Shown: positions 17,428 to 27,678, counted from the first letter of the stretch. The stretch is 64,000 nucleotides of DNA from DASRLE01 sp963825315 (GCA_963825315.1 CAWGST010000001.1:1054001-1118000), one strand, 5' to 3'. Numbers and translations: made by a program. Notes: generated by a model from the sequence alone, not told the origin.

Positions 17428-19253
17428 GACGAAGCCTCCGGCGCGGCGGGAAGGGTGATGATGAACGTGCTGCCGCGGGCGGGTTCGCTTTCGACCCGGA
17501 TGGCGCCGTGATGGGCGGTCACGATATATTGGACAATGCTCAAGCCCAAACCGCACCCGCCGCCAGTGCGGGCCAGACGCTGGTCCACCTGGTAAAAGCG
17601 TTTAAAAATTCGTTTGGTCTCGCGCGGTGACAAGCCAATGCCGTTGTCTTTGACAGCGAACACCACATTCCCATTCTCCGCCCCGGCGGACAAGATGATT
17701 TGTTTGTCATCGCCGGAATACTTCCAGGCATTATCCAGCAAGTTCAACAGCACGGTGACCATGGCGTCGGCATCGGCCAGCACCGGCGGCAACCCCGGGG
17801 CCGTGTGCAGCGCGAACTGGCAGCCGGCGGCGGCAAACCGTTCCCGCACCGCCACGGCCGCGCTTTCGGCGATGGCCCCGGCCGAAACTTGCGTGAAGTT
17901 GAAGGCATGTTTTTTTCGTTCGATGCGCGAGAAGGTCAGGAAATTGTCGATCAGGCGGCTCAGCCGGACATTTTCCGCGGCGATTAATTGCAGGTATTGC
18001 CGCGCGGTCTCTTCGTGGAAAGGATTCGATTGCAACAAAGTATCGACCAGCAAGCGCATGGACGAGAGCGGCGTTTTCAATTCGTGCGTCACGTTGGCCA
18101 GCAAATCATTCCTCAGTTGGGCCACGGCGGCCTGCCGTCGAATCAAACCCGCCCCCAGCAAGGCGAGGATCACAACGACCGCCATGGTCAGCGCGCCGAC
18201 CCAGACGTAAGAAGCGATTTGCTCGTTGGCCGCCGCATTGAAAATATCCCCGTCTTTCAGTGTCAGCGCCAGTTGCCAGCCGGGAAAATATTCGCCGGCG
18301 GACATGGCCAGAAAATAATTCCCCGGTTCCCTGCCCGGCATGACAAAGGTCAAACTGACCGCCGAAGGCAGAGCCTGGCGCGAAGCCGCCTCGCGCAGGC
18401 GGGCCTGCAAAGTCTCCGTTTGGAAGAGCAGCAGGACGCGCCCATGTTCGGAAGCCAATTGCCAGACGCCGGGGGGCGAAGCCGCCTTCAGCCTGGGTTC
18501 GCGCGGCGGTTCCGGGCCTGTTTCCAGATACCGCGCCGCCAGGTCTTCCGCGGCCAGCGTGGAAAAGGCCGCTTGTTTGGGAAACAGTTCCGTCAACCGG
18601 CGCATCAGAAAACGCCGCTGAGGGGCGGGCATGGCGTTGTCATAATCGTTCAATGCAATTTGCAGCCCTTTGAGCAGGATTGGCGCGTTGGCCGGGGCAA
18701 AATCCACGGCCAGTTCAAGCGCCAGCAACTCCGCGCTGGGCATGATGAGGCGTCCCTGCTCATCCGCCGCTCCGGCCAGGCCGCCCTGAGTCATCGAGTC
18801 AAGAATCAAGGCAATCGTCTCCCTCTTTTTTCCCGCCTGGCTCAAATCCCTGGCTTCGGCTTGCAGGGCCAGGGCGGCGGGGCTGGCGTTGGCGGCGTGT
18901 CCGGGCGCGGGATAATCCACTTTGCCCGCTGGATCGAAGCAGATGACCGAGTCGGCGATTCCGGCGCGAATGGCCGCCGCAAACAAGGCCGGAGCGGGAA
19001 GATTGTTCGTCTCCGCGTCACGGACGATTTGCGCCCGCCAGGCATCGAGACGGCTCTGGGCCAGGGCGAGATTTCCGCGATACACTTCCATCAATTCCTG
19101 GCGCACCGCCAGCCGCTCGTTGCGCACGGCCTGATTCATAAACCAGATCAGGCAAACCGAAGGAACCAGCACCGCCAGCAGCAACATAAGCGTCAGCCAC
19201 CGGTTGTTCGGCAGGCTGGTCATTATGGAAATCTGGCGCAGAATCGTTCTCAC
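17424..19253 (-). CDS. Membrane sensor histidine kinase
   Basis: 609 aa. Helix 1 (WLTLMLLLAVLVPSVCLIWF), a long periplasmic region (about 45-360), helix 2 (YVWVGALTMAVVVILALLGA), HisKA with LLANVTHELKTPLSSMRLL (phospho-His in the H-box), and HATPase_c with N-box NLLDNAWKYSG, G1 KDNGIGLSP, F-box IFKRFYQVD and G2 GGCGLGLSIV. The likely start is the GTG at 19253, overlapping the stop of the upstream gene; an ATG 30 bp downstream is possible. The large sensor domain matches no family I can name. Confidence 0.93.
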   Translation of the reverse strand: MRTILRQISIMTSLPNNRWLTLMLLLAVLVPSVCLIWFMNQAVRNERLAVRQELMEVYRGNLALAQSRLDAWRAQIVRDAETNNLPAPALFAAAIRAGIADSVICFDPAGKVDYPAPGHAANASPAALALQAEARDLSQAGKKRETIALILDSMTQGGLAGAADEQGRLIMPSAELLALELAVDFAPANAPILLKGLQIALNDYDNAMPAPQRRFLMRRLTELFPKQAAFSTLAAEDLAARYLETGPEPPREPRLKAASPPGVWQLASEHGRVLLLFQTETLQARLREAASRQALPSAVSLTFVMPGREPGNYFLAMSAGEYFPGWQLALTLKDGDIFNAAANEQIASYVWVGALTMAVVVILALLGAGLIRRQAAVAQLRNDLLANVTHELKTPLSSMRLLVDTLLQSNPFHEETARQYLQLIAAENVRLSRLIDNFLTFSRIERKKHAFNFTQVSAGAIAESAAVAVRERFAAAGCQFALHTAPGLPPVLADADAMVTVLLNLLDNAWKYSGDDKQIILSAGAENGNVVFAVKDNGIGLSPRETKRIFKRFYQVDQRLARTGGGCGLGLSIVQYIVTAHHGAIRVESEPARGSTFIITLPAAPEASS

Positions 19254-20710
19254 TGGGTCTGGTACGAATCTATAATCGCGTCCATCTTTGGCTGGAGCGC
19301 GTCAAAATCCTTCGCGGAGGTTAGCATTTCAAAATACACCGCGTTGGTTTGGCCGAAGCTCCAAATGCCGTAGCCCACCTTTTTGGTCTTTCCTTGTGTA
19401 TAATCGGCGATGACGCTGACGGCCGGCTGGCCCGCGATCGTCCGGTCCTTCCAGCCATTGGCGCGAGTTTGGAAGTCTTTGTAAGTTTTGGCCGCTTTCG
19501 CGATCTGAAGATAGGCGTAGTCCCGGAGGGACTTCTTTTCCTCCGGCTTCAGGATATCCAGGGTTGAAACGGTCAACGAGCTGTCAGTCGAACCCTCGGG
19601 ATCGATAATCGTCACCTTCGTCGTGCCCTTTGTATCGGCCTCCTGACGATCGAATGACCATCCTGCCGGCCCCGTCAGCGAAAAACCATTGGTGCCATCC
19701 GCATAGGCGGCTTTTTCGCCCGGGGTGCGATGGGTGACTCCGGTCAACTCCGCGTTGGCGCCACCGCTTTCAAACTTGACCAGATACCGGTTGGTGTCGC
19801 TGGAATACCAAAAGGTTTGGCCGATGCTCAATTTTATTTTATAGCAATTGTACGTGCCAGCCGGAACCTCGACTTTCTCCGGCCCGCTCACTTCCCATTT
19901 TATGGGGACAACTTGGGAGCCCAAGCTGGACAAAACGGGCTGGTTGATCACGTAGCCGTCCGCCAGGGGAAGCCGCCGCATCCATTCGACTGCTTCCTCG
20001 TTATCAATGACCGGCGCGTCAAAATCGAGCTTCGTGACCTCCTCTTTGCCAGCCGTTTTCAAATCCGCATGGTCTGAATAATAAACCGCATCAACTTCTC
20101 CCAGCAGCGTATGTTTCCAGACGCTGTGAATCGGACTGAACGTGTCCGCGTCAACTTCCACATGGCTGACGGATTGCGTGCCTGCGAGGACCGTATGCGA
20201 GCTGCAACGCCAGATTCTTTGGCCGTTCGTTGTCTGACCCGAGTTCATCCTGTAATCGACAACGCCAATTTTCAGTCCGCCCGCGAGTTTGACATCCAGC
20301 CGCATGTCCTCGCCATCGCTCCATGGCGCCGGTTGCAAGGCATGAGCGCCGGCCAGATATTTGCGGGCCAGGGCAACCATGTCCTTTTGATCCGGATAGT
20401 CCTTGACCAGCGTTTCGAAGGCGGTGTTGGCGTCGGTGTAGTTCTTTTGCTTGTAATAGCAAAGCCCCAGGTGATATTGCGCCTGGGCGGCCAGCGCCTG
20501 GTCCGTTTTGGCCTGCGCGATGACTTTTTGATAAAGCTGCACGGCGCTGGCAAGGTCGCCTTTGGTTTCCTCGGAATAAATGCCCTGTTCCATGAGGTCC
20601 GAAGCAGAATCGGCCCAAGCCGCCGGCGCGGCCGCGAGCAGGGTTGTGGTGGAAAGCAGGAGCAGAATTGTTTTTGCCCTGCAACGTAAGAGAACATGTT
20701 TTGTTTTCAT
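19250..20710 (-). CDS. Exported TPR-containing protein, first gene of the kinase operon
   Basis: About 486 aa. A signal peptide (TILLLLSTTTLLAAAPAAWA) ends near residue 36. Two or three TPRs follow (LYQKVIAQAKTDQALAAQAQ, LGLCYYKQKNYTDANTAFET), then a long beta-rich part containing KVEVPAGTYNCYKIKLSIGQ and, near the C terminus, a PsbP/DUF1795-like stretch (GFSLTGPAGWSFDRQE). It overlaps the kinase start. A role in sensing an envelope signal for the downstream kinase is inference from position. Confidence 0.75.
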   Translation of the reverse strand: MKTKHVLLRCRAKTILLLLSTTTLLAAAPAAWADSASDLMEQGIYSEETKGDLASAVQLYQKVIAQAKTDQALAAQAQYHLGLCYYKQKNYTDANTAFETLVKDYPDQKDMVALARKYLAGAHALQPAPWSDGEDMRLDVKLAGGLKIGVVDYRMNSGQTTNGQRIWRCSSHTVLAGTQSVSHVEVDADTFSPIHSVWKHTLLGEVDAVYYSDHADLKTAGKEEVTKLDFDAPVIDNEEAVEWMRRLPLADGYVINQPVLSSLGSQVVPIKWEVSGPEKVEVPAGTYNCYKIKLSIGQTFWYSSDTNRYLVKFESGGANAELTGVTHRTPGEKAAYADGTNGFSLTGPAGWSFDRQEADTKGTTKVTIIDPEGSTDSSLTVSTLDILKPEEKKSLRDYAYLQIAKAAKTYKDFQTRANGWKDRTIAGQPAVSVIADYTQGKTKKVGYGIWSFGQTNAVYFEMLTSAKDFDALQPKMDAIIDSYQTQ

Positions 20711-20794
20711 GGGCAAAAATCTAACACTTGATTGTTACCGCATTATTACCGGCATATCCTTTCTTTGTCACCTGCCGATTGCCGCACTGGCTGA

Positions 20795-21472
20795 TCAGTT
20801 CCGGGGAACTTTCATTTTTGCGCGGAAGTCGGCCAGCCCCGCCTGCGCCTCCGCACGGGACAGATTCCCGGCGATCAAGGCGGCATCGCTCCGGCTCAAC
20901 AGGCGCTGATAAAAAGCCGCGCCAAATTCGAGCAGCTCGGCGCCGGGCGGTTCCGCCTCCGCGATCGCGAACAACGCGTCTTCCGCCTTGGCGAATTCTC
21001 CCGCCCGTTCATGGTGGCGCATCAGCATCGCCTTCGTTTTCGTGGGAAGGGGTGAGTCCCTCAGGCCGGTTAAAAATGCTTCGACCGTGGGCACGAAGGC
21101 CGGGCGCTCACCGATGGCCGTGCGGTCCAAAGTGTCGAGCAGCAGATGCAATCCCTTGAGGTAATGCTGCCGGCTCTCTTCGGTCCGGCCCTGGCCGGCC
21201 CTGATGTCGCCCGTCGCTTTAAAGAGCATGGCGAGCATGAACGTTTTATTTTCCGCAACATGAGTCGGTCCGCCTTGTATCAACCGGGCGAACAACTCCG
21301 TATCGGATATTCGCAACGCCTGGGCGGCGTCCATGCCAATCAGCCGTTGGAACTCCCCGGTGGCTGTGGCGGATGCGTTTTGCCACTCCTCCTTTTTGGT
21401 GAAGCCGAGAATCTTCGCCAGGACCGCGGCAAACTGTTCAATCTGCTCTATGATGTAATCGCGGCGAATCAT
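20795..21472 (-). CDS. DUF6483-like protein
   Basis: 225 aa, soluble and helical. It begins MIRRDYIIEQIEQFAAVLAK, the pattern of the DUF6483 family, whose function is unknown. The rest is made of TPR-like helical pairs (QGRTEESRQHYLKGLHLLLD, AMLMRHHERAGEFAKAEDAL). It lies between pyrD and the operon headed by the TPR-containing exported protein, on the same strand. Confidence 0.7.
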   Translation of the reverse strand: MIRRDYIIEQIEQFAAVLAKILGFTKKEEWQNASATATGEFQRLIGMDAAQALRISDTELFARLIQGGPTHVAENKTFMLAMLFKATGDIRAGQGRTEESRQHYLKGLHLLLDTLDRTAIGERPAFVPTVEAFLTGLRDSPLPTKTKAMLMRHHERAGEFAKAEDALFAIAEAEPPGAELLEFGAAFYQRLLSRSDAALIAGNLSRAEAQAGLADFRAKMKVPRN

Positions 21473-21498
21473 GTTTCTTAATTCATAATTCTTACTTC

Positions 21499-22599
21499 TT
21501 AATTTCCCTTTGTCCCCACGGCTTGCGACAACCGGCTGAAGCCCTGTTCCGCCAGGCGGCTTTGCAGCCCGGCCACAATTTCCCGCACGACGCCCGGCCC
21601 TTTGTAAATCAGGCTGGTGTAAATTTGCAGCAACGACGCGCCGGCAGTGATTTTTTCCCAGGCATCGGCCGCGTCAAAAATTCCGCCGACGCCGATGATC
21701 GGCAGCGCGCCCCGGGATTGACGGTGGAGGCGCCGGATCACCTCCGTGCTGCGCTGGCGCAACGGGCGTCCGCTCAAACCGCCGGGCTGCTCATAGACAC
21801 GCCGGAGGGCGTCATCGGTCGCTGGCGGGCGGGTGATGGTGGTGTTGGTGGCGACAATTCCGGCCAGCCGGCGCGGCATGGCCAGTTCCAGAATTTCATC
21901 CAGCGCTTCGAACGAGAGATCGGGGGCGACCTTGACGAGAATGGGCGCGGGGACCGGGCCGGTGTTGATTTGCTGAAGCGCGGCGAGGATTTCGTCCAGG
22001 GCCGCCTTGTCCTGAAGCTGGCGCAGATGGGGGGTGTTGGGCGAACTGACGTTGACCACAAAAAAATCGGCGAGCGGACGAAGAATGCGAAAGGACTCGG
22101 CGTAATCTTCAGCCGCTTTGTCCAGCGGAGTGACCCTGGATTTGCCGAGGTTGATGCCGACCGGATGGCCGGGCCAGAGGCCGCGCTGCTTCCATTCGGC
22201 CAATGCGCCGGCCAGGGCGGCGGCGCCGGGATTATTGAAGCCCATGGAATTGACAATGGCCTCGTCTTTAATGGCGCGGAAAAGGCGCGGGGCGGGATTG
22301 CCGGATTGCGCCTGCCAGGTGACGCCGCCCAATTCGCTAAAACCAAATCCCAACGCCGACCATGCCGGCACGGCCTGGCCAAACTTGTCCATGCCGGCGG
22401 CCAGACCGACCGGGTTCGGAAATTTCAGCCCGAACAATTCGACCGGCAGTTCCGGCGCGCCGTAAAGCGACTGGACCAGGCGATGGAGCAGCGCGCTGCG
22501 GCTGACACAGCCCAGGGCGCGCAGAGTCCGATCATGAATTGTCTCGGGATCCTGCGCAAAAAGAACCGGGCGGACAACGCCGTTGTAAAGCCAGCTCAC
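21499..22599 (-). CDS. pyrD: Dihydroorotate dehydrogenase, quinone-dependent (class 2)
   Basis: About 366 aa from the GTG at 22599. The FMN-dependent membrane-associated step of pyrimidine synthesis. Class 2 N-terminal helix SWLYNGVVRPVLFAQDPETI, then LKFPNPVGLAAGMDKFG, NSMGFNNPGAAALA, GINLGKSRVTP, VVNVSSPNTPHLRQLQ (catalytic Ser), VKVAPDLS, GLSGRPLR, IIGVGGI and GASLLQIYTSLIYKGP. A TTG at 22653 would add 18 residues (MDLSFAFRPG...). The GTG was preferred because it matches the usual class 2 beginning. Confidence 0.93.
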   Translation of the reverse strand: MSWLYNGVVRPVLFAQDPETIHDRTLRALGCVSRSALLHRLVQSLYGAPELPVELFGLKFPNPVGLAAGMDKFGQAVPAWSALGFGFSELGGVTWQAQSGNPAPRLFRAIKDEAIVNSMGFNNPGAAALAGALAEWKQRGLWPGHPVGINLGKSRVTPLDKAAEDYAESFRILRPLADFFVVNVSSPNTPHLRQLQDKAALDEILAALQQINTGPVPAPILVKVAPDLSFEALDEILELAMPRRLAGIVATNTTITRPPATDDALRRVYEQPGGLSGRPLRQRSTEVIRRLHRQSRGALPIIGVGGIFDAADAWEKITAGASLLQIYTSLIYKGPGVVREIVAGLQSRLAEQGFSRLSQAVGTKGN

Positions 22600-22929
22600 G
22601 CGAGAAGTGGTAGCCGGTAACGCCCCGGGGCGAAAGGCAAAACTCAAATCCAATTGAATGAAGCTGAAAGGAAAAGGACTTGCCAGACCCGGGCAAAAAG
22701 AATATCAATACAGCGGCGCTGGCGCGTTGGTTGCGGCAAAAAACGACGATGGGCCTGAAATGATTCGCCCTACACCTGGCGATGGGCGGTTGGAACCACC
22801 TTTCGAACCTCCGCGGCGCCACGAGAAAACACGAGAGTTTAAAAAATGAGGACCCTTTACACAACGCATTCATGGGGGAAGAGAACGATAATGTGCGATT
22901 ATGCGGGACTGACGCGTTTGCGATTTATA

Positions 22930-25900
22930 ATGAAGGCCATGCGAAGCGTCCTGTATCCCGTGCTATTGGGGGCTTTCATCCATGGGGCTTCGGTATTGGC
23001 TCAAACCAATGTGCCTTCCGGCATGGCGTTGGTGCCCGCCGGTTCGTTCCTGATGGGGGACAGTGTGGATGGCGATAGCAATGCTCCCACGAGCACGGTA
23101 TATGTGAGCGCGTTTTACATGGACACGAACCTGGTCAGTTACGCCCTCTGGCAGCAGATATATCAATGGGGCGCGACCAACGGCTACAGCTTTGACTCCG
23201 CCGGTTCCGGGCTTGGGAGCAATTATCCGGCGCAGACCATTGATTGGTATGACGCGGTGAGGTGGTGCAACGCGCGGTCGCAGATGGCCGGCCTGACGCC
23301 GGTGTATTACACGGATACGAACTTGACGCAGATTTATAAGACGGGCGATGTGGCCGCGTGCGCCAACTGGACGGTGAGCGGGTATCGGTTGCCGACGGAG
23401 GCGGAGTGGGAGAAGGCGGCGCGGGGCGGATTGCCCCAGCTACGATTTCCGTGGGGCAACACCATCTCCGAAAGCCTGGCCAATTACGATGGCGATCCCT
23501 ATAATGGCAACTTCGGTTACACCTACGATTTGGGGCCGCCGGCTACAATGCGGCATTCGACGCCGGGAGTTACTTTGCCGGTTACACGAGTCCGGTGGGA
23601 TATTTTGGACCCAACGGCTTTGGCCTTAATGACATGGCTGGGAATGTGTTTGAGTGGTGCTGGGATTGGTATGGGGCGTATGCGATCGGCCCGCAGACCG
23701 ATCCTCACGGCGCGGCCTCCGGCACGAACCGCGTACTGCGCGGCGGCAGTTGGATCGTCTTCGCGAACCAATGCCGGACGGCGTTCCGCAATGACTACGC
23801 CCCGAACTTTAATAACGATGAGATTGGCTTCCGGGCTGTCCTGCCCCAACCTCCGTCTGCGACAGTTACAGTGAGTGCCTCTCCGGCCAATGGCGGCATG
23901 GTCGGCGGTGGCGGGATTTTTGTGGTTGGCAGCACAAATACGGTGACGGCCACGGCCAATCCGGGCTACCAATTCGTCAACTGGACGGAAACCAACGGCA
24001 GCGTGGAGAGCGCGTCATCAAACTACACCTTCACGCTCGGCAGCAACAACGAAGCGCTCGTCGCCAACTTCAACCAAACTTACACAATTTCAGTGATCGC
24101 ATCTCCGACCAATGGCGGGACGGTCAACGGGAATGGGACATTTGTGTCGGGCAGCACAAATACGGTGATGGCCACGGTCAATCCGGGCTACCAATTCGTC
24201 AGTTGGACGGAAGAAAACGGCAACATGGCGAGTCCGTCGGCCAGCTACAGTTTCACGCTTGCCAACGACCAGATATTGGTTGCTAATTTCACGGCTATTC
24301 CAGTTAACTCCGTTTCAGTGATAGCATTTCCGAGTGGTGGAGGGACGGTCAGCGGGGGAGGGACATTTGTGTCGGGCAGCACAAATACGGTGACGGCCAC
24401 GGCCAATCCGGGCTACCAATTCGTCAACTGGACGGAAACCAACGGCAGCGCGACCAGCACGTCGGCCAGCTACAGTTTCATGCTCACCAACAATCAGATA
24501 TTGGTCGCTAATTTCACGGCCACTTCAAATAGCTGCTCGATCACGGTGATCCCATCTCCGGGTGGTTGCGGGACGGTAAACGGGGGCGGGACATTTGCGT
24601 CGGGCAGTTCGGTGACGGTGACGGCCACGGCCAATCCGGGCTGCCAATTCGTCAACTGGACGGAAGCCAACGGCAGCGCTGCCAGCACGTCGGCCAGCTA
24701 CAGTTTCATGCTCACCAGCAACCAGATATTGGTCGCTAATTTCACGGCCATTCCAGTTGACTACATTGCAGTGATCGCATCTCCGAGTGCTGGCGGGACG
24801 GTCAACGGAGGCGGGACATTTGCAGCGGCCAGCACAAATACGGTGACGGCCACGGCCAATCCGGGCTACCAATTCGTCAACTGGACGGAAACCAACGGCA
24901 GCGTGGCGAGCACATCGGCCAGCTACAGTTTCATGCTCGCCAGCAACCAGATATTGGTCGCTAATTATATCCGCAATCTGGTTGTGCCGGTGAAAGGGAC
25001 GTATAACGGCCTTTTCTTTAACACCACAAATGGCGTCACCGAACAGACGGCGGGGATGCTCAAGGGGTTGGCCATCAGCAAGAAGGGAACTTACAGCGGA
25101 ACGCTTTTAATCAACGGCGCAAGCCATGCCCTCAGCGGCAGCTTTGATTCGTTCGGTCAGGCCACCAATAAGATTGCACGCAAGGCCACCCAGGGCGGCC
25201 CTCTGACGGTGGCAATGACATTGTCGATTTCGAGCAATTCAGCGCCGCAGGTGACAGGGACGGTTTCTGGAACCACGTATGGGGTCTCGTGGATGGCCAC
25301 CAATCTGACTGCCGACCTCGCCACCAACACGCTGCCTTCGGCGGAGTACACCGTGCTTTTCCTGCCTGATACCAACAATGCGCCGCCCGCGAATTCACCC
25401 GGCGGCGACGGCTATGCGTTGATCACCAATAAAGCGGGCACAGTTACAATCACCGGGGCATTGGCCGATGGCACTGCCCTGAGTCAAACGGTGCCCGTTG
25501 CTCAAGACGGCTACGTTCCCATCTACGCCAATCTCTACAGCAGCAAGGGCCTGCTCCTGGGCTGGATTAATCTGGATCTCACCAACACCGCCGGCGTCAG
25601 CCTGACTTGGATTCATCCCGGAACAACTTCGGGATTATACAAGAATGGGTTTACCAATGTTCTTCTCACCAATCAAGTTCTTCTGTCCCCGTGGACCAAT
25701 TCCACGGGGAATTTTGACGATCTGACAAATTTGTTGACGTTCGAAACCATCACTGATACGAACACCGTGATTACCAACATTGCGGTGAACGTCACCGCCG
25801 CGGGCAAAATGACGGAGACGGGGACGAAGACAGTAATTGGTTCCATCACCCCCAAGACCGGCCTGTTGACAGTGACCATCGGCAGCGGCGCATCCAAGGA

Positions 25901-25994
25901 GACTGGCCGTGGCGCGATTTTGCTCAATGCCGCCAATGGCGGCGGTTATTTCCTGACCAAAACCAACGCCGGAGCGGTCATCTTGCAGCCGTAA
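22930..25994 (+). pseudogene. Secreted SUMF1 (FGE-sulfatase) protein with five beta repeats and shared C-terminal module, one frameshift
   Basis: A signal peptide (MKAMRSVLYPVLLGAFIHGA) precedes a SUMF1 domain: GMALVPAGSFLMGD, YRLPTEAEWEKAARGG, then after a frame change GNVFEWCWDWYGAY, RVLRGGSW and IGFRAVLPQ. The frame shifts at TTGGGGCCGCCGGCTAC (about 23531-23543), consistent with one missing base; GYNAAFDAGSYFAGYTSPVG then reads correctly. Five 75-residue repeats follow, related to divergent InlB B-repeats (NPGYQFVNWTETNGS, LVANF). The last ~340 residues resemble the C terminus of the LRR protein at 44821-47733. SUMF1 proteins of this kind are often surface proteins rather than active formylglycine enzymes; no CxPxR-type function is claimed. 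Confidence 0.8.
23866..24975 (+). repeat. Five tandem 225-bp coding repeats
   Basis: Each 225-bp unit encodes 75 residues with a core NPGYQFVNWTETNGS and ends in QILVANFTA or similar. Units start near 23866, 24090, 24315, 24540 and 24768. DNA identity between units 3, 4 and 5 is visibly higher than with unit 1, suggesting recent unit duplication or conversion. Confidence 0.9.
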
Positions 25995-26770
25995 GCCAGT
26001 CTTCGGACATGATGATTTGCCAAAACCCGGCCCAAACACTGCAGTTCAGCAATCAGCACAGTGGTTGAAATCGAATAGGGGTTGCAGACATCCCCCCCGA
26101 TGGGGCACATCGGCGATTGCGCGCCACAAGCGGATATTTCCTGCCAATTACGACTCGCGCCGCTTCAGGGCCATTTGTTTCCTCCTCCTGAATGGAAATG
26201 GCAGGAACTGCCTTCCAAAGCCGAAGAGGTGAGAGATCCCCCGCCTCGCCAGGCGGGCGCTTTTCCAAGTCAAATGAGTTTGGAGGTCAATCCGGCCCAA
26301 ATCGCGCTGTTTGACCGGATTGAACGGGGGGCCTTTTGAAACTCCCAGAGCCAAAGTATGACAATGATTTGGAACGTAACCTGGCCGGGGCATTTCAGCC
26401 CAAAATCATTCACTGGGGGCACGCTGAAATTGAAAGCCCCATTGTCACCGCGATCGCCAGGAAGAATCCCCTCTGCTTGCTCCATCTAATGATTCTTAAC
26501 ATTTCATTTTAGACTTCCCGCGTAAGCGGGTATGCCGCTTTCCTCCCCCAGGAGTGCGTTGTGCAAAGGGTTCTCACATTTTAAATGAAGACTTCCGCCG
26601 TCGTCCCGCTGCTGGCGGGACTATGCCGGGACAAGCCGGCAGGACAGGCAACACAGGAACGCGCACCAGGGAAAAAATCAGCCTTTTGGGTCACCGAAAC
26701 GAAGGCAAAACCTTGCTTCTGAGCAGAGAGAGTGGTTGCATTCCGGCTCATTTGATGGTTACTTAAATGC
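25995..26770. other. Gene-free stretch
   Basis: No reading frame here shows family similarity or convincing coding character. It holds one terminator-like hairpin (26240-26264) and short palindromic or GC-rich scraps such as CCCGCGTAAGCGGG near 26518. Probably decayed sequence between the secreted protein and the DUF433 gene. Confidence 0.5.
26240..26264 (+). terminator. Terminator-like hairpin
   Basis: CCCGCCT-CGCC-AGGCGGG forms a perfect 7-bp GC stem with a 4-base loop, followed by CGC and TTTT. It is about 250 bp past the end of the secreted SUMF1 gene, so the assignment to that transcript is uncertain. Confidence 0.35.
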
Positions 26771-26980
26771 ATGAACGAATGCGTCGTTATCCAGGACCAT
26801 GAAATCCTCAGCGGCACCCCGGTTTTCGCAGGGACTCGCGTGCCGGTGCGCAACCTGCTTGACTACCTGGAAGGCGGTTACACGCTCGACGAATTTCTCG
26901 ACGACTTTCCGGGAGTTACCAAAGCCCAAGTGATCGCGTTTCTGGAACAGGCCAGCGCCAAACTCTTTGTGGCGGCTTGA
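26771..26980 (+). CDS. DUF433 protein (antitoxin-type)
   Basis: 69 aa. Typical DUF433 sequence: HEILSGTPVFAGTRVPVRNL, LLDYLEGGYTLDEFLDDFPG, VTKAQVIAFLEQA. DUF433 proteins are small winged/HTH-like proteins usually paired with a DUF5615 PIN-like protein and treated as VapB-like antitoxins. The partner here is only a stump directly downstream, leaving this gene orphaned. Confidence 0.9.
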   Translation: MNECVVIQDHEILSGTPVFAGTRVPVRNLLDYLEGGYTLDEFLDDFPGVTKAQVIAFLEQASAKLFVAA

Positions 26981-26981
26981 A

Positions 26982-27005
26982 ATGAGGGTCCTTCTCGACG
27001 AGTGA
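26982..27005 (+). pseudogene. Truncated start of a DUF5615 toxin gene
   Basis: One base after the DUF433 stop, an ATG reads MRVLLDE and then TGA. DUF5615 proteins begin M(R/K)(I/V)LLDE, as does the one at 53587 (MKILFDQ). The seven codons are therefore the beginning of the expected partner, cut off here, and no continuation was found downstream in any frame. Confidence 0.55.
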
Positions 27006-27211
27006 GAATCCCAATGGATTTCAGGCCAGGCCTTTGCCGCGCAACGGATTGCGCCCGGTTTCTTCAAAAAGCCCGCTTTTCAGCAAAAATAATTAAATAA
27101 ATCATTTGACTATTGAATAGTTCGTGCGTAATGTAGTCTAAGAGATGTATGAAGAAAGAAATGATGAACGGGGTTCAGGGGCCGCCGGGGGCCGTGGAAT
27201 CGAATGCAAAA

Positions 27212-27287
27212 AATGGCCGCAAAGAAGCGCAAGAAGCGCAAAAGGGGAATTCTTTTCTTGTGCCTCTTGCGCTTTTTCGCGGCCATT
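27212..27287. repeat. 76-bp near-perfect palindrome centred on GAATTC
   Basis: The left arm starts AATGGCCGCAAAGAAGCGCA and the right arm ends TTTTTCGCGGCCATT. The two 38-bp arms match with roughly seven mismatches and meet at GAATTC without a loop. As RNA it would form a long hairpin. It lies in a 600-bp gene-free stretch upstream of queE; the rest of that stretch shows only repeat scraps such as GCTGCGGCGAAGGCGGGTC (27388-27406). Confidence 0.75.
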
Positions 27288-27678
27288 CCGTTGGCGCCAA
27301 TCCCGACCGGTTGGACTCCAGGCCGGCTCGCCGCGCCGACTTGTCCCGCCAAAGCCGCTTCGCGACGGCGGAAGCCGCTGCGGCGAAGGCGGGTCAAACC
27401 AGTCAAACCCATGCGCAGGATGTTAAACTTAGTTAACACATGCCAAATTATCTGCAAATGTTTTAATATGAGAGACTTGCAGCCAAACCGGGTCCAACCC
27501 GGTCAAAGTCAGTCAAAGTGAATCAAACCGATATGATGTCCCGTTGCAAGGGTGATAAACACAAGGAAAACCCCGTTTTCCTTCTTGTCCGCCACAGCCT
27601 TGGCGTCGGCGGATGCGTCTTGGCGTCTTTGTCCTTTGCGTTGTTCTTTCCTGCCGCAAATCGTATATCCTGAAGCCT

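Noticed and set aside
23866..24975. Possible CRISPR-like array because of regular spacing
   Set aside because: The period is 225 bp and the repeats translate in one frame into homologous 75-residue domains; there are no short identical repeats with unique spacers and no cas genes.
27440..27678. preQ1 riboswitch upstream of queE
   Set aside because: No short hairpin followed by the A-rich tail typical of preQ1-I aptamers could be seen near the start; the region is repeat scraps.
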